The notes: a model not told the origin generated them from the letters alone. A stretch of DNA of 64,000 nucleotides from Acetobacteraceae bacterium (GCA_027482245.1 JAIXWG010000065.1:1-64000), one strand, 5' to 3'. Counted from the first letter of the stretch, positions 17,964 through 26,940 are shown. Numbers and translations: made by a program.

Positions 17964-18401
17964 ATGGACGACATCGACCGGGCCATCATCCGCGCCCTTC
18001 GCGTGGATGGCAGGATGCCCAATGCGAAGCTCGCCGAGACGGTCGGGCTGAGCCCCTCGGCCTGCCTCCGGCGCCTTCGCATGCTGGAGCGGGACGGCAC
18101 CATCCGCGGCTACACCGTGGTGGTGGAGGATGCCGCCCCCACCACCGCCGTCGTCGTCATCGTGCAGATCACGCTGGAACGGCAGACGGACGACCACCTG
18201 AAGCGCTTCGAGGAAGCCGTGCGCCGCTGCCCGGAGGTGCGGGAGTGCTACCTGATGACCGGCATCGCCGACTACCTGCTGCGGGTGGAAGCGCGCGACG
18301 CCGCGGATTACGAACGCATCCACAAGGAAGCGCTGTCCCGCATGCCGGGCGTGGCGCGCATCCAGTCCAGCTTCGCGATCCGCACGGTGATCCGGGGCTA
18401 G
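17964..18401 (+). CDS. Lrp/AsnC-family regulator, probable regulator of dadA
   Basis: The 145-residue protein has the N-terminal helix-turn-helix ([42 protein letters not shown]) and the C-terminal RAM ligand-binding domain ([22 protein letters not shown]). Size and domain order are standard for Lrp/AsnC proteins, which sense amino acids as octamers. An upstream ATG at 17919 would add 15 residues not found in the family, so ATG 17964 was chosen. The gene is divergent from dadA with 134 bp between starts; a D- or L-amino acid is the likely effector. Confidence 0.9.
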   Translation: MDDIDRAIIRALRVDGRMPNAKLAETVGLSPSACLRRLRMLERDGTIRGYTVVVEDAAPTTAVVVIVQITLERQTDDHLKRFEEAVRRCPEVRECYLMTGIADYLLRVEARDAADYERIHKEALSRMPGVARIQSSFAIRTVIRG

Positions 18402-18526
18402 CGTCATCACCCCCGCGAATGACGACCATCGAAGCAGCGCGGTGGCGGCGGGCCGGCACGGGGACCAACTATCCCCTCAACGCCGCGGCGCATCCCCGCC
18501 GCCGGCCCCTTCCAGGGATTGCCTCG

Positions 18527-19588
18527 ATGACCGAAACCCGAGACCTCTTCGCCCCGGCGCAGCTGGGTGACATCCCCGTCGCCAACCGCATCGTCATGGC
18601 GCCCATGACGCGCAACCGCGCGCCCGGCAACCTGCCCAATGCGCTGATGGCCGAATACTACGCGCAGCGCGCTTCCGCCGGCCTGATCATCACGGAGGGC
18701 ACGACCCCCGCCGCCAATGGCCGCGGCTACATCGACATCCCCGGCCTCTACAGCGACGCGCAGGTCGAGGGCTGGCGCGCCGTCGCCGATGCCGTGCACG
18801 CCAGGGGCGGGCGCATCGCCGCGCAGGTCATGCATGTCGGCCGCATCTCCCACCCGGATTTCCAGGAAGGCGCGCAGCCCGTCGCCCCCTCCGCCATCGC
18901 CGCCAAGGGCGAGATCTTCACCCATGAGGGCATGAAGCCGCTGGCCACGCCGCGCGCGCTGGAACAGGCGGAGATCGAGGCGCTGATCCAGGCCTATGGC
19001 CAGGCCGCGGCGAATGCCGTGAAGGCCGGGCTGGACGGCGTGGAAGTGCATGCCGCGAATGGCTACCTGCCCGGCCAGTTCCTGGCGCCGAACGCCAACC
19101 AGCGCACGGACCAGTGGGGCGGCAGCGCCGAGAACCGCGCCCGCTTCCTGGTCGCAATCGTGGAGGCTTCGGTGAAGGCCATCGGCGCCGGCCGCGTCGG
19201 CGTCCGCATCAGCCCCGGCAACCCCTTCAACGACATCGCCGACCCGAATGCCGAGGAGACCTACGAGTATGTGACGAAGGCACTCGGCGGCCGCGGCCTG
19301 GCCTTCCTGCACATCCTCGATGCCAAGCCGCCCTTCGACATCGCCGCGATGGCGCGCCGCAACTTCGGCGGGCCGATCATCCTGAATGGCGGCTATGACC
19401 GGGACCGCGCGCAGGCGGATATCGCCAGCGGGCGAGTAGACTTCATCGCCTTCGGGTCGAAGTTCATCAGCAACCCGGACCTGCCGGCGCGCCTCCAGAA
19501 GGGCGCGGAGCTCACGCCGCCGGACACCGCCACCTTCTACGGCGGCGGCGCCAAGGGCTACACGGACTACCCCGCCCTCGCGGCGTAG
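18527..19588 (+). CDS. Alkene reductase, Old Yellow Enzyme family (NemA-like)
   Basis: A 353-residue FMN-dependent TIM-barrel flavoprotein. Recognisable parts are the N-terminal LFAPAQLGDIPVANRIVMAPMTRNRA, the active-site VEVHAANGYLPGQFL (His and Asn that bind the substrate oxygen) and the family signature NQRTDQWGGSAENRARF. It reduces activated C=C bonds of enals, enones, maleimides or nitro-compounds with NAD(P)H. It stands alone, 125 bp after the Lrp gene; that gap holds a weak CGTCAT/ATGACG repeat at 18402-18424 and no clear regulator next door. A hairpin follows the gene. Confidence 0.9.
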   Translation: MTETRDLFAPAQLGDIPVANRIVMAPMTRNRAPGNLPNALMAEYYAQRASAGLIITEGTTPAANGRGYIDIPGLYSDAQVEGWRAVADAVHARGGRIAAQVMHVGRISHPDFQEGAQPVAPSAIAAKGEIFTHEGMKPLATPRALEQAEIEALIQAYGQAAANAVKAGLDGVEVHAANGYLPGQFLAPNANQRTDQWGGSAENRARFLVAIVEASVKAIGAGRVGVRISPGNPFNDIADPNAEETYEYVTKALGGRGLAFLHILDAKPPFDIAAMARRNFGGPIILNGGYDRDRAQADIASGRVDFIAFGSKFISNPDLPARLQKGAELTPPDTATFYGGGAKGYTDYPALAA

Positions 19589-19595
19589 CGACAAC

Positions 19596-19623
19596 GGGGC
19601 GTGCGCCTGGCGGCGCGCGCCCC
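19596..19623 (+). terminator. 12-bp GC hairpin after the Old Yellow Enzyme gene
   Basis: GGGGCGTGCGCC pairs with GGCGCGCGCCCC (one G-U pair) across a 4-nt loop, 7 nt after the stop. No U-run follows, as is usual for terminators in this GC range. The rest of the 219-bp gap up to the kinase shows no gene and no clear promoter. Confidence 0.5.
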
Positions 19624-19807
19624 GCCCCTCAAATCGATGCATGCGCGCGCTGTCGGTCAGGACATCGCTCGCCCCTTTCCCGCCCGCTGCGTCATTGCAG
19701 GGCGATGGTGGTTCGCGGACAGGGCCCGCGCTGACGATCCTTTGAGTTGAGGCGGCCTGCGGAGGGGCGCTACGTCTCGCCCTCGGCGGGAGGAAGCCCT
19801 GAACCAC

Positions 19808-22297
19808 GTGACCACGGTGCCCGCCTTGCGCGGCCGGCCCACCGCCGCGCAGCGCCGGCGATCCGGCCTCGACCTGCTGGCGCAGGCGGCGGCGGTGCTA
19901 GCCCCCGCCATCCTCTTCGCGATCTTCGCCGCGAATGCTTGGCACACGGCCTGGGACGATGCGGGCGCAGAACTTCGCCGCAGCGCCGACACCGTCGCCG
20001 AATACGCCCGCCGCGTGCTGGACAGCCACGCGCTGCGCCTCGATCGCGCAAACGACCTGCTGGCCGGCCTCGATGACGACCAGATCAGGGCCAGCGAGGC
20101 CCGGCTGCACGCCGCCTTCGCGCGGATCGCCAACCAGGGCGCCGATGCCGGCGCCGGCATCTCCATCTTCGTGTTCGATGCCGCGGCGCGGCCGCTGGTC
20201 AGCGCCAGCGTCTATCCGGTGCCGCGGGACCTCGACCTTTCCGGCCGGGAATTCAATCAGGCGCTGCGCGATCTCGCGGTGGCGGAGCCGCATCTCAGCG
20301 GCGTGCAGGTCGGGCGGATCGACCCGCGTCCCTTCTTCGCCCTGACCCGCCGCCGCGCGCCATCGGGAGTCCGGCCGCCTGGCAGCTACGAAGGCGTACT
20401 GAACTACAGCATCTACGTGGACAGCGCGTCGGAGGACCTGCGCCGCATGGCGGTACAGCCGACCGACGTCATCAGCCTGGTCCACCGGGATGGGCGCGTT
20501 CTGGCCCGCTCCGTGCCGGCGCCGGGGGACCCGACGCAGCTGCGCGTTTCCCCCGATGGCCCGATGCTGGCCGCCATGGCGCGCGGGGAGCTGGCCTTCA
20601 CCTCCCGCCGCCGCTCCGGCCTCGATGGCATCGAACGCCTGGCCGTCTATCGCGCCGTCACCGGCTACCCCGCCTATGTCGCCATCGCTCGCCCGCGTTC
20701 CGCCATCGTCTGGCGCTGGGCGCAGGGGGCGGCGGTGCAGGGGCTCGCGGCGCTCGGCGCGGCGATCTCGCTGCTCGCCGTAGGCGCCGCCATCCGCCGC
20801 CGGCGCCTGGCGGAGGATGCGGAAGCGGCCGCCCTGGCCGATGCGAACATGGCACTGGAACGCCGCGTCGCCGACCGCACCGCGGCGCTGGCCGAGGCGC
20901 GCCAGCGGGCGGAGGACGCCGCCGCCGAACGCGCCGCCATCCTGTCCCAGCTGGCGGAAGGCGTGATCGTCGCCGACAGCCACGGCCGCATCACCTTCGT
21001 CAATGAAGCCGCCGCGCGCATCCACGGCGCCACGCATCTCGGCGTGACGCCGGAAAGCTATGCCACCGCCTACCAGCTGCTGACCGAGGACGGCGAGCCC
21101 CACCCGCCGGAGCAGCTGCCCCTGTACCGCGCGGCGCGGGAGGGCGCGGTGGTGACGGATGCCCGCTGGCGCATCCGCCGGCCCGATGGCGCCGTGGTGC
21201 TGGCCGCCGGCAGCGCCCGCCCGCTGCGCGACGCCACCGGCCAGCCCAACGGCGCCGTGCTGACGCTGCGGGACGAGACGGCGCGCGACCAGGCCGAACG
21301 GGCGCTGGCCGCCAGCGAGGCCGAGTTCCGCGCCATCTTCGACACCGCCGCGGCGGGGGTGACGGAGGTGGACGTCGCCACCAACCGCTACCGCCGCGTC
21401 AACCGCCGCTTCTGCGAACTGGTCGGGCGTAGCGAGGCCGCGATCCTCGGCGCCGGGCTTGGCCCCGACGACATGGCGCATCCCGACGACCGCGGCATCA
21501 ACATCTCCGCCCGCGCGGCGGCGGCGGCGGATGGGCGGCAGGAGGGGGACAAGCGCTATCTCCGGCCCGATGGCAGCGTCATCTGGGTCCGCATCAACGC
21601 CGCCGTCGCGGCACGCAACGCGGCCGGGGCGCCGACCCGGACCGTTTCCATGGTGCAGGACATCACCGAGCGGCGGCAGGCGGAGCGGCGCCAGGGGTTG
21701 CTGGTGGCGGAGCTGAACCACCGCGTGAAGAACGCGCTGGCGACCGTGCAGGCCATCGCGGGCCAGACGCTGCGCGGCGCGAAGGGAGACCCCGGCCGCT
21801 TCGCGGAGGATTTCAGCGCCCGCCTGCGCGTCCTGGCGCATGCGCATGACCTGCTGACGGACAATGCCTGGCAGGCGGCGGAGCTGGAGGCGCTGGCCCG
21901 CGCCGCGCTCGCCCCCTGGATCACGCCGGAAAGCCCGGACCGCGTGACGATGCGCGGCCTGGCGGGGCTGCGCCTCGGCCCGCGCCAGGCGCAGGCGATG
22001 GTGCTGGCCCTGCACGAACTGGCCACCAATGCCGCGAAGCACGGCGCACTGTCACGCCCCGGCGGGCGGGTGGCGCTGGAAGCCGCGATGGAAGCGGGCC
22101 TTGTCCACCTGGCTTGGCGCGAAGGCGGCGGTCCCCCCGTGCCGGGCCTGCCCGCCCGCCGCGGCTTCGGCACCCGGCTGCTGGAACGCGGGCTGGGCAG
22201 CGACCTCGGCCCCGGCGCCAGCGTCCGCCTGGACTTCGCGCCCGACGGCGTACGGGCCGCCATCCGCTTCGAGCCCGATGGCGAGGCGGCGGAGTAG
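19808..22297 (+). CDS. Membrane-bound PAS-PAS HWE-family sensor histidine kinase
   Basis: The 829-residue protein has a first membrane segment near residues 24-44, a periplasmic domain to about residue 300 and a second membrane segment (GLAALGAAISLLAVGAAI). A short coiled coil and two PAS domains (from about 375 and 500) follow, then an HWE-type kinase core. The phosphoacceptor is His638 in AELNHRVKNALATVQAIAGQTLR, and ALHELATNAAKHGALS is the N-box. HWE kinases are typical of alphaproteobacteria and often feed the general stress response. The start is GTG 19808 with GGAGG 13 nt upstream. No response regulator or anti-sigma factor lies nearby, so the output is unknown. Confidence 0.88.
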   Translation: MTTVPALRGRPTAAQRRRSGLDLLAQAAAVLAPAILFAIFAANAWHTAWDDAGAELRRSADTVAEYARRVLDSHALRLDRANDLLAGLDDDQIRASEARLHAAFARIANQGADAGAGISIFVFDAAARPLVSASVYPVPRDLDLSGREFNQALRDLAVAEPHLSGVQVGRIDPRPFFALTRRRAPSGVRPPGSYEGVLNYSIYVDSASEDLRRMAVQPTDVISLVHRDGRVLARSVPAPGDPTQLRVSPDGPMLAAMARGELAFTSRRRSGLDGIERLAVYRAVTGYPAYVAIARPRSAIVWRWAQGAAVQGLAALGAAISLLAVGAAIRRRRLAEDAEAAALADANMALERRVADRTAALAEARQRAEDAAAERAAILSQLAEGVIVADSHGRITFVNEAAARIHGATHLGVTPESYATAYQLLTEDGEPHPPEQLPLYRAAREGAVVTDARWRIRRPDGAVVLAAGSARPLRDATGQPNGAVLTLRDETARDQAERALAASEAEFRAIFDTAAAGVTEVDVATNRYRRVNRRFCELVGRSEAAILGAGLGPDDMAHPDDRGINISARAAAAADGRQEGDKRYLRPDGSVIWVRINAAVAARNAAGAPTRTVSMVQDITERRQAERRQGLLVAELNHRVKNALATVQAIAGQTLRGAKGDPGRFAEDFSARLRVLAHAHDLLTDNAWQAAELEALARAALAPWITPESPDRVTMRGLAGLRLGPRQAQAMVLALHELATNAAKHGALSRPGGRVALEAAMEAGLVHLAWREGGGPPVPGLPARRGFGTRLLERGLGSDLGPGASVRLDFAPDGVRAAIRFEPDGEAAE

Positions 22298-22458
22298 GGC
22301 CCGTGGACACCTGGCACGGGATGCAATCGGCGAGTGGATTTTCGTGATTGGAAGGCAGGGGTGGGGCGGCGATGGGGTTCCATCGTCCCCCTGACGACAA
22401 CTCCCCAGGCGCCGAAAGACGCCGCCGAGTGCGCCCGCAGCCAGGTGTCCACAGGCCC
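22297..22458. repeat. 162-bp element bounded by 18-bp inverted repeats with internal hairpins
   Basis: The first 18 bases (22297-22314) and last 18 bases (22441-22458) are complementary with a single mismatch (core GTGGACACCTGG / CCAGGTGTCCAC). Inside is a strong stem built on GGCGATGG and CCATCGTCC (about 22370-22395) and a smaller GGCG/CGCC stem near 22407-22424, so the RNA could fold as a multi-branched structure. The left arm begins on the last base of the kinase stop codon. No target-site duplication is visible. It may be a palindromic mobile repeat, a composite terminator, or an unrecognised structured RNA. Confidence 0.55.
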
Positions 22459-22472
22459 TCGCCTCCCCCGGA

Positions 22473-22501
22473 TTGGCGAAGGGCGCCCGGCGGCCTAGCC
22501 T
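22473..22501 (+). promoter_or_regulatory. Candidate sigma-70 promoter of the ureide cluster
   Basis: TTGGCG (22473-22478) and TAGCCT (22496-22501) are separated by 17 bp, 32 bp upstream of the amidase ATG. The same TAGCCT -10 recurs upstream of 48402. Confidence 0.5.
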
Positions 22502-22533
22502 GGGGGCCTGACGACGTGAGAGGCCCTGCCCTG

Positions 22534-23916
22534 ATGACCGATGCGCCCTATGACCTCCTCCTCCGTGGCGACCTGGTATTGTCCGACCGCGTGGTGGCGG
22601 ATGGCTATGTCGGCATCCGCGGCGGGCGCATCGCCGCGATCGGCGAGGGGGACGCCCCGCCCGCGAAGGCGGTCGCGGACCACCGCGGCAAGGTGGTCAT
22701 GCCCGGCCTGGTCGACGGCCACATGCACACCTCGTCCAGCACCGGCTGGCCGGGGATCGAGGGCGCGACGATGTCGGCGGCCGCCGGCGGCGTCACCACC
22801 GTCTGCGACATGCCCTATGACGTGCCGAATCCCGTGACCACCGCGGCGATCTTCGCCGACAAGGTGGAGCATGTGCACCGCCTGTCGCATGTGGACATGG
22901 CGCTCTACGGCACCATCCGGAAGGATGGCGGGCTGGACGACATCGCCGCCATCGCGGAAGCCGGTGCCAGCGCCTTCAAGGTCTCCACCTACGAATACGA
23001 CGCGCACCGCTTCCCGCGCATCGACCACCCGACGATGCTGAGCGCCTTCGCGGAGATGGCGAAGACCGGCCTGATGGTCGCCGTGCACAACGAGGACCAG
23101 GAACTCGTCGTCAAGCTGACGGAGGCCGCGAAGGCCGCGGGCAACACCAGCCCCATCTGGCACTGCCGCACCCGTCCGCCGCTGGCGGAGAGCATGGCGG
23201 ACCTCGAGATCTTCGAGATGGCGCTGGAGACCGGCGCGCATGTGCACATCGCGCATTCCTCCATCGCCCGCGGCTTCGACCTGGCGCAGGTCTATCGCAA
23301 GATGGGCGCCAAGGCCTCCGGCGAGGCCTGCATCCAGTACCTCTGCATGACGGAGGAGGACATCGTCCGGCTGCAGGGCTTCGGCAAGTGCAACCCCCCC
23401 TTCCGCACGGCGGAGGAGGTGGAGCGCATGTGGGAATCGCTGAAGGCCGGCACCATGGCCTACATCTCGACCGACCATGCGCCCTGGCCGAAGCCCAAGA
23501 AGCAGTACACCGGCGACATCTTCTCGGTCGGCGCGGGGCTGACGGGCCTGCAGAGCTTCGCGCCGCTGATGTACACGCTGCTGGTGGAACGCGGCCTGCC
23601 GCCGACCGTCATGGCGCGGATGTGCAGCGAACAGCCCGCGCGCTACCACGGGCTCGATCCCGTGAAGGGCGGCATCCGCCTCGGCGCCGATGCCGATTTC
23701 TGCATCCTGGAGACCGGCGACTTCGTCTTCGACGAACGCATCATCCAGGACCGGGAGGATGCGCGCTGGTCGCCCTATCACGGCCGGCCCATGAAGGCGC
23801 GCGTCGCCAGCACCATCCTGCGCGGCACGGAGATCTGGAACGGCACGGAGGTGAAGGCGAAGCCCGGCACCGGCCGCTTCGTGCCCCGCCAGCACCGCCG
23901 CAGCGCGCTGGACTGA
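22534..23916 (+). CDS. Cyclic amidase of the dihydropyrimidinase/allantoinase/hydantoinase family
   Basis: A 460-residue amidohydrolase with intact metal ligands: DGHMHTSSS (HxH, about residues 62-65), the probable carbamylated lysine in FKVSTYEYD, AVHNED, HIAHSS and the aspartate in YISTDHAPW. It opens a cyclic ureide such as allantoin, hydantoin or dihydropyrimidine to an N-carbamoyl acid in the cytoplasm. The hydantoin-like reading is supported by two N-carbamoyl amidohydrolases and a hydantoin racemase further along the same cluster. The overlap of its context with a Bug receptor suggests uptake of the ureide or of the product. The exact ring substrate is unknown. Confidence 0.85.
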   Translation: MTDAPYDLLLRGDLVLSDRVVADGYVGIRGGRIAAIGEGDAPPAKAVADHRGKVVMPGLVDGHMHTSSSTGWPGIEGATMSAAAGGVTTVCDMPYDVPNPVTTAAIFADKVEHVHRLSHVDMALYGTIRKDGGLDDIAAIAEAGASAFKVSTYEYDAHRFPRIDHPTMLSAFAEMAKTGLMVAVHNEDQELVVKLTEAAKAAGNTSPIWHCRTRPPLAESMADLEIFEMALETGAHVHIAHSSIARGFDLAQVYRKMGAKASGEACIQYLCMTEEDIVRLQGFGKCNPPFRTAEEVERMWESLKAGTMAYISTDHAPWPKPKKQYTGDIFSVGAGLTGLQSFAPLMYTLLVERGLPPTVMARMCSEQPARYHGLDPVKGGIRLGADADFCILETGDFVFDERIIQDREDARWSPYHGRPMKARVASTILRGTEIWNGTEVKAKPGTGRFVPRQHRRSALD

Positions 23917-23921
23917 CCACC

Positions 23922-24416
23922 ATGACGGGCGACTACTACGTCAAGGCACTCGCCGTCGAACTGCCCCTCGCCTATGCGGAACGCATCGCGGATGCGACGC
24001 TGGCGGCGGGGCGGGAGGCCGGGCTGCTGCCGCTGACCGTCGTCGTCCTCGATGCCGGCGGGCACATGATCGTGCTGAAGCGGGAGGATGGGTCGGGCAT
24101 CCTTCGCGCGGAGATCGCGCGCGGCAAGGCGCATGGCGCGCTTGGCATGGGCATCGGCAGCCGCGTGATCCGCGACCGGCTGAAGGAACGCCCGGCCTTC
24201 CAGGCCGCCATCGCGGCGGCCAGCGATGGGCGCTTCATCCCGGTGCCCGGCGGCGTGCTGGTCTGCCGTGCCGATGGGGCCGTCATCGGCGCCGTCGGCG
24301 TCAGCGGCGATGCGTCGGACAAGGATGAATACGCCGCCATCGCCGGCGTGCGCGCCGCGGGCCTGACCCCCCATCCCGAGAACCCCGTGGAGAATTGGCG
24401 CGATGCCGGGCTTTGA
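23922..24416 (+). CDS. HbpS/GlcG-family protein (DUF336, heme-binding-like)
   Basis: The 164-residue protein matches the GlcG/HbpS fold: an N-terminal helix AYAERIADATLAAGREAGLLPLTVVVLDAGGH, then RGKAHGALGMGIGSR and the glycine-rich FIPVPGGVLV with a final GVSGDASDKDEYAA. Members bind heme or corrinoid, or act as accessory proteins near oxidoreductase and amidohydrolase operons; a biochemical role is rarely known. No signal peptide is present, so it is cytoplasmic. It starts 5 bp after the amidase and overlaps the Bug receptor by 14 bp, which ties it to the ureide operon. Confidence 0.82.
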   Translation: MTGDYYVKALAVELPLAYAERIADATLAAGREAGLLPLTVVVLDAGGHMIVLKREDGSGILRAEIARGKAHGALGMGIGSRVIRDRLKERPAFQAAIAAASDGRFIPVPGGVLVCRADGAVIGAVGVSGDASDKDEYAAIAGVRAAGLTPHPENPVENWRDAGL

Positions 24417-25383
24417 TCGCCGCTCCCTGCTGATCCTGGCAGGCTCCGCGCTGGCCGCGCCGGCGCTGGCGCAGTCCTTCCCCGCGCGGCCCATCCGGCT
24501 GGTGATCCCCTTCCCCGCCGGCGGCCCGACCGACGTCTATGCGCGCTTCTACGCGGACCGCATGACGCGCGAACTCGGCCAGCCCGTGGTGACGGAAAAC
24601 CGCGGCGGCGCCGGCGGCGCGATCGGGGCGCAGGAAGTGATGCGCGCCCGCCCGGATGGCCACACGCTGCTTTTCGGCACGGCGTCCACCCACGCGCTCT
24701 ACAACCTCGTCACCGCGCAGCCGCAATACGACCAGGCGAAGGATTTCCTGGCGGTCGCGACGCTGGGCGGCGGGCCTCTCTGCTGGCTCGCCAACCCGTC
24801 GCAGCCCGCCACGCTGGCCGCCTTCCTCGCCGCCGCCCGCAGTGCAAGGCCGGTGCTGGCCTATGGCTCGCCCGGCACCGGCACGCTGATGCACCTGGCG
24901 ACGGAGATCCTGAAGCGGGAGGCCGGCGGGGTGGAGATCAGCCACATCCCCTATCGCGGCGCCGCGCCCGCCATGAACGATCTGGTGGCGGGCACGCTGG
25001 CGCTCGCGGTAAACACGCTCGGCGCCGGGCTGCCGCTGCACCAGGCCGGCCGCGCCCGCATGCTGGCCGTGGCGTCCGAGGCCCGCGCGCCCCAGGCGCC
25101 GGAGGTGCCGACGGCGGCGGAGGCGCTGGGCCGCCCAGGCTTCACCGCCGTGCTCTGGCACGCCGTCTTCGCGCCCCCGGGCCTGCCGGACCCGATCCTG
25201 GCGCGGCTGTCGGAGGCGACGAACGCCGCACTGGGCGATGGCGCGTTCCGGTCGCAGCTGGCGGCCGCGGGGATCGAGGCCGCGGCCCCGGGTACCCCCG
25301 CTTCCGCCGCCGCCTACATCGCGGCGGAGACGGCGCGTTACCGCCCCATCGTCGATGCCATCCGGCCCGAACTGGAAAGCTGA
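24403..25383 (+). CDS. Bug/TctC-family receptor in the ureide operon
   Basis: The 326-residue secreted binding protein has a signal peptide (RRSLLILAGSALAAPALAQ), then PIRLVIPFPAGGPTDVYAR and VVTENRGGAGGAIGAQEVM, the two hallmark motifs. IPYRGAAPAMNDLVAGTLALAVN is the ligand-loop segment. Its first codons lie within the preceding HbpS-like gene (14-bp overlap), so it is co-translated with the cyclic amidase unit. A ureide or N-carbamoyl acid is the obvious candidate ligand. No TctA/TctB membrane subunits accompany it. Confidence 0.88.
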   Translation: MPGFDRRSLLILAGSALAAPALAQSFPARPIRLVIPFPAGGPTDVYARFYADRMTRELGQPVVTENRGGAGGAIGAQEVMRARPDGHTLLFGTASTHALYNLVTAQPQYDQAKDFLAVATLGGGPLCWLANPSQPATLAAFLAAARSARPVLAYGSPGTGTLMHLATEILKREAGGVEISHIPYRGAAPAMNDLVAGTLALAVNTLGAGLPLHQAGRARMLAVASEARAPQAPEVPTAAEALGRPGFTAVLWHAVFAPPGLPDPILARLSEATNAALGDGAFRSQLAAAGIEAAAPGTPASAAAYIAAETARYRPIVDAIRPELES

Positions 25384-25391
25384 GGGACCGC

Positions 25392-25634
25392 ATGGCACCC
25401 CCGCGCCGCAACAATGACCTGGAACTCGAGCGGAACGAGGATGAGGAGAGGGAGTACCGCCCCCCCTCCCGCCGCACCATCAGCCTGACCATCGCCATGC
25501 TGTTCGCGGCCGGGCTCCTGCTGATCGCCTACTTCATCCTGGAGCTGCGGCTGGAGGAGCTCGGCGGCTACGGCGCGGTCACCGTGGTCGCCGTCGTGCT
25601 GCTGGTGGTGGCCCGCGCCGCCATGCTTCGCTGA
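25392..25634 (+). CDS. Small two-helix membrane protein
   Basis: The 80-residue protein has a charged N-terminus (NNDLELERNEDEEREYRPPSRR) and two hydrophobic helices at about residues 31-50 and 59-77. GAGGGACCGC before ATG 25392 gives a plausible RBS. It lies 8 bp after the Bug receptor and 18 bp before the AhpD-like gene, so it is probably in the operon. I do not recognise a family. A role as a tiny membrane partner of the transport system cannot be excluded, but nothing in the sequence proves it. Confidence 0.65.
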   Translation: MAPPRRNNDLELERNEDEEREYRPPSRRTISLTIAMLFAAGLLLIAYFILELRLEELGGYGAVTVVAVVLLVVARAAMLR

Positions 25635-25652
25635 CCGGGACGAGAGGTCCCC

Positions 25653-26228
25653 ATGCCCAACCCAGCCATCACGCCCCTGCCCCGCCCCCTGATGGACCCG
25701 CGCTGGCGCGCGGTTGCCGAGACGGCGGACCAGGTGCGCGGCGAATCCACGCTGATCGAGGTGCTGGCCCAGGCGCCCGAGCTGCTGGCCTGGTACTATG
25801 ACGGCTTCTACGCGGAGGTCTTCTTCAAGGGCCGCGTGGAGCGCCGGGTGAAGGAGGTCTTGCGCCTCAGCCTCTCCACCATCCATGGCTGCGCCTTCTG
25901 CAACAAGGGCAACACCCGGTCGGCGCTGGATGCCGGCGTCACGGCCGCGCAGATCGACGCGATCGGCGACATCGACAACCCCGTCTTCGACGACCGCGAC
26001 CGCGCCGTGATGCGCCTGGCGGCCGAGATGGCGCTGCCGAACATGCAGGGCGAATGCTCGCCCGAACTTCAGTCGGAGCTCCGCCGCTTCTTCAGCGAGC
26101 CCGAGATCGTTGAGCTGGCGATGGTCGCCGCGGTGCTGACCGGCATGGCGAAGATGCTCTTCGTCTTCGACCTCGTCAGCCGGGAAGCGACCTGCCCGAT
26201 CGGCCCGCGATCCGCCCTCGCGCTATAG
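25653..26228 (+). CDS. Carboxymuconolactone decarboxylase/AhpD-like family protein
   Basis: The 191-residue helical protein carries the redox motif HGCAFCNKG (Cys80 and Cys83, with the preceding histidine), as in AhpD-type peroxidases. That pair of cysteines reduces partner proteins or peroxides; muconolactone decarboxylation uses a different site. The C-terminal helix AMVAAVLTGMAKMLFVFDLVS completes the typical fold. A gagagg RBS precedes ATG 25653. It closes the amidase-receptor run on the plus strand and overlaps by 6 bp the end of a convergent gene. Confidence 0.82.
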   Translation: MPNPAITPLPRPLMDPRWRAVAETADQVRGESTLIEVLAQAPELLAWYYDGFYAEVFFKGRVERRVKEVLRLSLSTIHGCAFCNKGNTRSALDAGVTAAQIDAIGDIDNPVFDDRDRAVMRLAAEMALPNMQGECSPELQSELRRFFSEPEIVELAMVAAVLTGMAKMLFVFDLVSREATCPIGPRSALAL

Positions 26229-26885
26229 CGGCTCGATCCGCCAGCCGAATTCGCCCCGGCGCAGCATGACGGGCTCCGGCCCCGTCATCCCGGGCGGGCT
26301 GCCGCGCCAGGCGCAGAGCACCGCCGCCTCCTCCCCCACCCAGCGCCAGAAGGCGAAATGGGCGTAGCGTTCGGGCCCCGGGCGCGGGACGTACTGCCAG
26401 GCGCGGACGATGCCGCCATTCGAGAGGTCGAACACCTCGATCCCGTTCAGCGCCATGTAGGTGGAGGGAGAGACGGAGACCATCCAGCCGAGCGAGGGCG
26501 TGAAGCGCGGCTGGTGCGCCAGCGATTCGCGCTGCCCGAAGACGCGGTCCACCCAGAGGTAGTCGGCGTGTTCGTAGTGCTGCCGCTGCACCAGGTAGCC
26601 GGGCGGTGCCTGGAAGGCCGCGACCAGGCGGTGGGTCACGCAGGCCACATGGTCCACGCTTTCCGCGCAGGACGGGTCATCGGTCAGCAGGATCGCTCCC
26701 TGGTCGCCCTGCAGGACCAGCGCGGCGCCGTCCCGCCGCGCCAGCGCCAGCGCGGCCTGCGTCGGCATCGGCACGGCGGCGCCGAAGCCGGGCACGTCGA
26801 GGAAGGGATCGCCCTGCCCCTCGCAGGGCGTCTCCGCCAGCGCGAGGGCGGGCAGCAGCAGCAGGATCGGCAGGAGGTGTCGCAT
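26223..26885 (-). CDS. Secreted protein of unknown function
   Basis: A 220-residue protein with a signal peptide (MRHLLPILLLLPALALAET) and four cysteines in the mature part (CEGQG, PSCAES, VACVTH, AVLCAWRG) that could form two disulfides. The C-terminal half is rich in Trp and Tyr and may be a beta-rich domain. I do not recognise the family. Two in-frame ATGs at 26897 and 26894 would add 3-4 residues to the signal peptide. It is convergent with the AhpD-like gene and divergent from the small membrane protein at 26976. Confidence 0.6.
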   Translation of the reverse strand: MRHLLPILLLLPALALAETPCEGQGDPFLDVPGFGAAVPMPTQAALALARRDGAALVLQGDQGAILLTDDPSCAESVDHVACVTHRLVAAFQAPPGYLVQRQHYEHADYLWVDRVFGQRESLAHQPRFTPSLGWMVSVSPSTYMALNGIEVFDLSNGGIVRAWQYVPRPGPERYAHFAFWRWVGEEAAVLCAWRGSPPGMTGPEPVMLRRGEFGWRIEPL

Positions 26886-26940
26886 GGCGTGCATCATGCC
26901 AGCACGGCCTTGCCGAATCATCGTCGAAGCCGGCGCCGGG

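Noticed and set aside
18402-18526. CGTCAT/ATGACG inverted repeat and GGCCGGC pairs before the Old Yellow Enzyme gene
   Set aside because: Arms are short and the spacer is long, so in this GC-rich context they could be chance; no adjacent regulator supports a site.
19624-19807. EcfG-type promoter before the HWE kinase
   Set aside because: I found no GGAAC followed by CGTT at 16-17 bp on the plus strand.
19898-22042. A 714-codon antisense frame over the sensor kinase
   Set aside because: It is a mirror of the kinase codon pattern and shows no domain.
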